Of a stretch of DNA of 64,000 nucleotides, positions 59,825 through 64,000 are shown in pieces (the first letter of the stretch is position 1; every line of letters begins with the position of its first letter). Position numbers and translations under genes: made by a program. Source of the DNA: Desulfobulbus alkaliphilus (GTDB taxonomy: Bacteria; Desulfobacterota; Desulfobulbia; Desulfobulbales; Desulfobulbaceae); the NCBI RefSeq assembly GCF_016918545.1, contig NZ_JAFFQC010000006.1, positions 1 through 64,000 on the forward strand, written 5' to 3'. The notes under the pieces are model-generated. The model saw only the letters and a list, made by a program, of their open reading frames with translations, ran no database searches and was not told where the DNA came from.

Positions 59825-61239
59825 AAGAAATGCAGGAACTCAACTCTCTCACCCCTGGGGAAACCGTTGCCGAACTTGATCGATACATTATCGGGCAGGC
59901 CGAGGCCAAACGTTCGGTGGCCATCGCCTTGCGCAATCGCTGGCGGCGACAACAGGTCGAACCGCCTCTGCGGGAGGAAATCGCCCCGAAAAACATCATC
60001 ATGATCGGACCGACCGGAGTCGGCAAGACTGAAATCGCTCGGCGTCTCGCTCACCTGGCCCAGAGTCCTTTTCTCAAGGTTGAGGCTTCGAAATTCACCG
60101 AAGTCGGGTATGTCGGTCGCGATGTTGAATCCATGATCCGTGATCTGATGCAACTTGCAGTCAACATGGTGACCCGGGAAGAAGAGGAAGGGGTGCAGGG
60201 CAAGGCAGCGGAGATGGCCGAAGAACGCCTGCTTGACCTCCTTCTGCCGCGACCGGCCGGACAAGGTACCGGTCGAACGACTCCGCCCAGGGGTGATGTG
60301 ATCTCCCTGGGGTATGAAGATCAATCGATCGGGCAGGAGGATCTCAGGGGTCAGGCCACCAGAGAACGGTTTCGTGATATGCTCCACCGGGGAGAACTGA
60401 ACGATCGGGTGGTGGAACTGGCGGTGCCGTCATCCGCCAGTCCCCCAATGGTGGAGGTGTTTTCCGCCTCAGGCATGGAAGAAATGCAGAATTCACTCCA
60501 GGATGCTTTTTCCAGGTTCTTTCCCAGGAAAAAACAGCCGAAAAAGATGAAGGTTCCGCAAGCCCTTGAATTTCTCAAAAAGGAAGAGGCCCAACGGCTG
60601 GTGGACACTGAAAGTGTCACGGAAAAGGCCATTCGTCGCACCGAGCAGTCCGGCATCATCTTTCTTGACGAGATTGATAAGATAGCCTCCCGTGGCGGGA
60701 CCGGTTCAGGTTCACCCGAGGTTTCCCGGGAGGGAGTGCAACGTGATCTGCTGCCCATAGTCGAGGGGACCACGGTCACCACCAAGTATGGACCGGTCAA
60801 AACCGACCACATTCTTTTCATTGCCAGCGGCGCTTTTCATGTCTGCAAGCCTTCCGACTTGGTCCCCGAACTGCAGGGGCGTTTCCCGATCCGGGTTAAT
60901 CTGCATGCGCTTGGCGAGGAGGAATTTTATCGTATTCTCACCGAGCCCAGGAGTGCGCTGATCAAACAGTATGTCGCCTTGCTGGCCACCGAGGATGTTC
61001 AGTTGATCTTCGAAGAAGAAGCCATTCGGGAGATGGCTCGAATCGCAGTGCAGGTCAACCGCAAGACGGAAGATATCGGTGCTCGTCGTCTGCACACCAT
61101 CATCGAACGGGTGCTTGATGAAATTTCCTTTGATGCCTCGGATCGGGAGGACCTGGTGTTTACCGTGACGGCTGAATATGTGCTTCGGCAGTTGACTGAT
61201 ATCTCCGAAAACGAGGATTTGAGCCGATACATTCTCTGA
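59821..61239 (+). CDS. hslU: ATP-dependent protease ATPase subunit HslU
   Basis: AAA+ unfoldase that feeds substrates to HslV. The 472-residue protein has Walker A in [11 protein letters not shown], the pore motif region [13 protein letters not shown], an I domain (about 115-245), Walker B in [12 protein letters not shown], sensor 2 in [10 protein letters not shown] and a C-terminal LSRYIL tail that docks on HslV. The start overlaps the hslV stop; a start 13 codons upstream lies within hslV and is unlikely. Confidence 0.97.
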   Translation: MKEMQELNSLTPGETVAELDRYIIGQAEAKRSVAIALRNRWRRQQVEPPLREEIAPKNIIMIGPTGVGKTEIARRLAHLAQSPFLKVEASKFTEVGYVGRDVESMIRDLMQLAVNMVTREEEEGVQGKAAEMAEERLLDLLLPRPAGQGTGRTTPPRGDVISLGYEDQSIGQEDLRGQATRERFRDMLHRGELNDRVVELAVPSSASPPMVEVFSASGMEEMQNSLQDAFSRFFPRKKQPKKMKVPQALEFLKKEEAQRLVDTESVTEKAIRRTEQSGIIFLDEIDKIASRGGTGSGSPEVSREGVQRDLLPIVEGTTVTTKYGPVKTDHILFIASGAFHVCKPSDLVPELQGRFPIRVNLHALGEEEFYRILTEPRSALIKQYVALLATEDVQLIFEEEAIREMARIAVQVNRKTEDIGARRLHTIIERVLDEISFDASDREDLVFTVTAEYVLRQLTDISENEDLSRYIL

Positions 61240-61291
61240 TGCTGGTCCGGTTTGTTCAGTGTCGCGACACCATCCCATCCTGTGGGGGGCC

Positions 61292-61828
61292 ATGGATCTG
61301 GAATTTGCAATTGACTTGAAATACTGTCCCCGTTGCAGTGATGAATACCTATGGGAGATCCGCAGCTGCGTCGCCTGTGGCCTGGAACTGCTCACCGGCG
61401 AACAGATGTTGACCATGCACAAGAGTCGGCGGCATGGGGCAGGGATTGCGGTCCGTTCCCGGGACATTCGAGCCGATGAACCGGTGATCACTCTGCGCCA
61501 GGGAGGGATGGCTTTGCTGAAGCAGTTGCAGGAGTGTTTATCTCGACAAGGTGTGCCCGCTCTGCTCTCCGGGGACGGTACGGTCAACTGTGGCCGGGGC
61601 TGTCGCGGCCCCGAGGTCCTGCTGCAGGTGCGGCCTGCTGATGTACAGGAAGCCCTGGCCGTGCTGGACGGGGAACACAGGCGCACCACCGGGTTAGCGG
61701 ACCATGATGTCAGTCTGGCCGGTTCGGTGTACGACAGCAGTGCGTCCGAGGCAATCTGCCCGGCGTGCGGGTTTTGCTTTTCCACCAGCACCGATGCCTG
61801 TCCGGACTGCGGGCTTTGTTTTTCCTGA
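61292..61828 (+). CDS. Zinc-ribbon-flanked protein with DUF2007-like middle
   Basis: A 178-residue soluble protein with two zinc-ribbon-like cysteine pairs near each end: CPRC and CVAC near the N-terminus, CPAC and CPDC near the C-terminus. The middle (about 75-135) resembles DUF2007-type signal-transducing domains (VRPADVQEALAVLDGEH). I do not know a function; a regulatory or metal-sensing role would fit. I use ATG 61292 after TGTGGGGGG; an upstream GTG at 61259 is possible. It follows hslU by about 50 bases. Confidence 0.65.
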   Translation: MDLEFAIDLKYCPRCSDEYLWEIRSCVACGLELLTGEQMLTMHKSRRHGAGIAVRSRDIRADEPVITLRQGGMALLKQLQECLSRQGVPALLSGDGTVNCGRGCRGPEVLLQVRPADVQEALAVLDGEHRRTTGLADHDVSLAGSVYDSSASEAICPACGFCFSTSTDACPDCGLCFS

Positions 61829-61851
61829 GCATGGATTTTGGTTTGCCGTAT

Positions 61852-61881
61852 CCTGAATCCGTGAGCATTCACGAGCATTGA
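61852..61881 (-). repeat. Dispersed MITE-like element, copy R15 (terminal remnant)
   Basis: CCTGAATCCGTGAGCATTC matches the outer 19 bases of the hairpin-side terminus, then similarity is lost. It lies 23 bases after the zinc-ribbon gene stop. A hairpin CGGCTCA/TGAGCCG follows at 61902-61932 but is not part of the family. Confidence 0.65.
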
Positions 61882-61986
61882 ACAAATCAGCCAAGCTGGG
61901 ACGGCTCAGGTGCATCCGCATCCGATGAGCCGCTCCCGTGCCCCAGAGTTTCTTTGCATCGTATACTTTCTCTATCCCCCCGGCGT

Positions 61987-62790
61987 ATGCATTCCATCCC
62001 TGCCGTCATTACCCTGACCACTGATTTCGGTTTGACGGATCCGTACGTCGGGCAGCTCAAAGGGGCTTTACTCAAGGGCTGTCGGACGGCGACCATCGTC
62101 GACCTCACCCACGCCATCCCCCCATGGGATGTTGCTGCCGCCGCCATCACTGTGCGCACCAGTTATGTTTTTTTCCCGTCGGGAACCGTCCATCTGGCCG
62201 TGGTCGACCCGCAAGTGGGCTCCCGGCGTCCAATCCTGGCAGCCGCCGGAGACGAGCACCTCTTTGTAGGTCCGGACAACGGCATTTTATCGCTGTTGAT
62301 CAAGGATGGCAGGATTGAGGTGCTGCATCGTCTGACTAACCCGGTTTTTTTCTCTTCACCGGTCAGTTGCACCTTTCATGGTCGAGACATCATGGCGCCG
62401 CTGGCCGCCTATCTGGCCGGCGGCGGGTCGCTGGCTGATATCGGTCCGGCTGTTGCACCGCGGGATGTGATCATGATCAGCGAACCCTCAGTGTCCCGGC
62501 AAGGCCATCGTCTTCACGGCCAGGTGCGCCACATCGACCATTTTGGCAATATCCGTACCAACATCCCCTGTTGTTCTTCATCGGTTGACCTTTGCACCTT
62601 TGTCGGGCTCGAAATCGGCGGATGTTGGCTGCCTCATCTGGTTCGGACCTACAGCGAGGTTGCACCAGGAGGCCTCCTGGTTCTTGTCGACAGCTCCGGA
62701 TATCTGGAAATCGCCGCCAATCAGGCCAACGCCGCTCTGCAGCTTGGCAGTACGATCGGTGATGAGGTGATTGTGCATTTCTCCCCATAA
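61987..62790 (+). CDS. SAM hydroxide adenosyltransferase (SAM hydrolase, DUF62)
   Basis: Likely splits S-adenosylmethionine into adenosine and methionine using a water-derived hydroxide, as the non-halogenating relatives of fluorinase and chlorinase do. The 267-residue product has TLTTDFGLTDPYVGQLKG near the N-terminus, VVDPQVGS, VGPDNGILS and the C-terminal HIDHFGNIRTNI. I chose ATG 61987 because the family starts with ITLTTDFG; an upstream TTG would add 11 residues. No strong Shine-Dalgarno is seen. Relevant to SAM turnover together with mtnA elsewhere in the window, but not adjacent. Confidence 0.88.
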   Translation: MHSIPAVITLTTDFGLTDPYVGQLKGALLKGCRTATIVDLTHAIPPWDVAAAAITVRTSYVFFPSGTVHLAVVDPQVGSRRPILAAAGDEHLFVGPDNGILSLLIKDGRIEVLHRLTNPVFFSSPVSCTFHGRDIMAPLAAYLAGGGSLADIGPAVAPRDVIMISEPSVSRQGHRLHGQVRHIDHFGNIRTNIPCCSSSVDLCTFVGLEIGGCWLPHLVRTYSEVAPGGLLVLVDSSGYLEIAANQANAALQLGSTIGDEVIVHFSP

Positions 62791-62945
62791 GCGATCAACA
62801 AAAGCGGAATTTCAGGACGTAGTAGTGTTGATTGTCAGGGTAAATGGCAACACGGATGCTCTCATTGTGGCACAGGAGATCCCGGGAATCGGGATGCGCC
62901 AACTCGTTTTTTTTGCATTCTTTTCTGCGCTCCGCACATATTTTT

Positions 62946-62974
62946 TTGATTTCAATGCTGTTTATGCGTATATT
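62946..62974 (+). promoter_or_regulatory. Promoter candidate of the ABM gene
   Basis: TTGATT (62946-62951) and TATATT (62969-62974) are 17 bases apart, about 90 bases before the small ABM gene, which has its own GGAGG and terminator. A hairpin ATCCCG/CGGGAT near 62880-62896 lies upstream and may end SAM hydrolase transcription. Confidence 0.5.
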
Positions 62975-63065
62975 GACGAGTACCAGGTTAAGAACTGCCT
63001 GGCTGTTTGTGTATGTCGGATCTGGATTTGCTCGATCAACGCTACATCAACACAGGGAGGATCGC

Positions 63066-63353
63066 ATGGCTGTCAAAGTTCTTATCAAAAGAAAAGTGGG
63101 GGATCAGCACGCACCTGAACTGGATGCTCTGCTGAAAAAGTTAAGGGCCCTGACGCTGGCCAGAAAGGGGTATATCTCCGGAGAGTCTTTCACCCGGCTT
63201 GACGAGCCCGGAGTGAGTCTGGTTATCAGCACTTGGCAGTCCATGGATGACTGGCGTGAGTGGGTGTTGAGCAAGGAAAGGATTGCCTTGCAGGAGCAGA
63301 TCGACAAGTTGCTCGGACATCCCACGGAGTATGAAATATTTGAAAATGTTTGA
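63066..63353 (+). CDS. Antibiotic biosynthesis monooxygenase (ABM) domain protein
   Basis: A 95-residue single-domain protein with the ferredoxin-like ABM fold: VKVLIKRKV strand, helix ELDALLKKLRALTL, YISGESFTRLDEPG and ISTWQSMDDWREWVLSKER. These small dimers include heme-degrading or quinol monooxygenases, but most are unassigned. GGGAGG precedes the ATG. It is a single-gene unit between a clear promoter and terminator. Confidence 0.85.
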   Translation: MAVKVLIKRKVGDQHAPELDALLKKLRALTLARKGYISGESFTRLDEPGVSLVISTWQSMDDWREWVLSKERIALQEQIDKLLGHPTEYEIFENV

Positions 63354-63409
63354 ATTGTTCCGGGAAATGCCGGCATAATAGCCGAACTTTCTCTTGCTCA
63401 GGTTGGAAC

Positions 63410-63444
63410 AAGCGGCCTGCCCTTGTGGTGGCCGCTTTTTTTTT
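63410..63444 (+). terminator. Intrinsic terminator after the ABM gene
   Basis: AAGCGGCC (63410-63417) pairs with GGCCGCTT (63430-63437) and nine Ts run through 63444. The stem's complementary A-run on the other strand gives it little value for the convergent dnaE. Confidence 0.88.
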
Positions 63445-63517
63445 ATATACGTTTCCGGCTGCAGATATAAGGCTGCATGCTCTGGAACTGTAACCGTTCG
63501 CCTGAATCCAGCGATTA

Positions 63518-64000
63518 TCAACCGTTGTTGCGGCCGTTGCCGCTACCGTTGCCGTTTCGTCGAGTAACTTCCGGTTGCCGCATCTGCACGGCAAGTGATC
63601 GTGGTCCGCAGAGTCGGGTGATGTTCCAGAACAGATCGGTGGAAGGGCGGATGCTCATGTCCTTGAGAATTTCGATGTCGACCTCGCCCCGGTTGCCGAA
63701 GTGCAGGGTCAGGAGGACGGGGATGGTGCCGTGATGGTGGTAGAGCAGCTCTTTCAACTCCAGCATCTGCTGACGTGAGGTGGTCGAGGCCTGTAGGGTG
63801 ATTCTTGTCTGCTCGGTGTAGTGTTCCAGGGCTTCAGCCAGGGTTTTTACTTCCTGGGCCACCATTTTTGCGCCCCGTTCTCCCTGTTGGACTGTCCCGA
63901 GAACTACAAGAGGTTGTTCGGTGCGCAGCAGGTGAGCACATTCGGCAAAAGTGGAGGGAAAGACAATGACCTCAAGGCTGGCGCTCATATCTTCCAGAGT
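63518..64000 (-). CDS. dnaE: DNA polymerase III alpha subunit, C-terminal part
   Basis: Replicative polymerase fragment running off the window. The visible 160 or so residues begin in the OB-fold region (TLEDMSASLEVIVFPSTFAE), typical of DnaE near its C-terminus, and continue to a helical tail ending in an Asn/Gly-rich stretch (NGNGSGNGRNNG). The catalytic part lies beyond position 64000. The frame is open to the edge, so an internal ATG at 63988 is not the start. Confidence 0.85.
   Translation of the reverse strand, partial: TLEDMSASLEVIVFPSTFAECAHLLRTEQPLVVLGTVQQGERGAKMVAQEVKTLAEALEHYTEQTRITLQASTTSRQQMLELKELLYHHHGTIPVLLTLHFGNRGEVDIEILKDMSIRPSTDLFWNITRLCGPRSLAVQMRQPEVTRRNGNGSGNGRNNG

Noticed and set aside
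63500-63509. A 16th repeat copy at CCTGAATCC
   Set aside because: Only nine matching bases, without the next GTGA or any internal element sequence; expected by chance near this composition.

Overview
The window reads as one end of a contig from a Desulfobulbaceae-like member of the Desulfobacterota (a Gram-negative, formerly deltaproteobacterial lineage). I infer this from a single-chain CdaA-YbbR fusion, a DUF1844 protein, the block ispE / tRNA-Gln / prs / rplY / pth / carD / rluD / coaE / rho / rpmE / prfA / prmC / murA, many hybrid histidine kinases and PilR/PilS-like signalling, and moderately high GC. No rRNA or named marker fixes the species. The first 20 bases match the Tn5/Nextera mosaic end with one mismatch, so the true genome probably starts near position 21.

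Layout. 1-10.5 kb: four sensory genes on the minus strand (a truncated REC-PAS-kinase, a REC-GGDEF diguanylate cyclase, a 1794-residue tripartite hybrid kinase and a PAS-kinase-REC with a cysteine cluster). 11-13 kb: diadenylate cyclase fused to YbbR. 13-25 kb: rpmB, a small acidic protein, an atypical SDR, an M16 peptidase, a tandem universal stress protein, a Gate-domain membrane protein, rtcB and sppA. 23-29 kb: two more kinases and two PEGA-like lipoproteins. 29.6-31.4 kb: mtnA and a class II aldolase, a pair that fits the methylthioadenosine-to-DHAP salvage shunt. 31.7-35 kb: glnS and gltX. 35-47.5 kb: a long plus-strand housekeeping run. 47.5-50.7 kb: a two-component pair. Then tatC (frameshifted in a T9 run), a class II fructose-bisphosphate aldolase-like gene, a UDP-glucuronate epimerase-like gene, dxs-ispA-xseB, xerC, hslVU, a zinc-ribbon protein, a SAM hydrolase, an ABM protein and the end of dnaE.

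The most unusual feature is a family of short dispersed repeats: 15 copies in about 50 kb, all between genes. Complete copies are 217-219 bp, have near-identical 13-14 bp terminal inverted repeats (CCTGAATCCGTGA), carry a long internal hairpin, and lie between 5-bp direct duplications of the target (exact for six copies). They look like non-autonomous transposable elements (MITE-like) with no transposase in the window. Several sit exactly on gene borders: one supplies the stop codon of the M16 peptidase, one duplicated the Shine-Dalgarno of mtnA, one ends against that of gltX, one duplicated bases of the glnS stop codon, and one starts at the base after the rpmE stop.

Other points of note: the ispE stop codon lies inside the D-loop of tRNA-Gln; the diadenylate cyclase has RHH where RHR is usual; the SDR lacks its catalytic lysine; and fragments resembling chemotaxis receptor C-termini lie next to some repeat copies.
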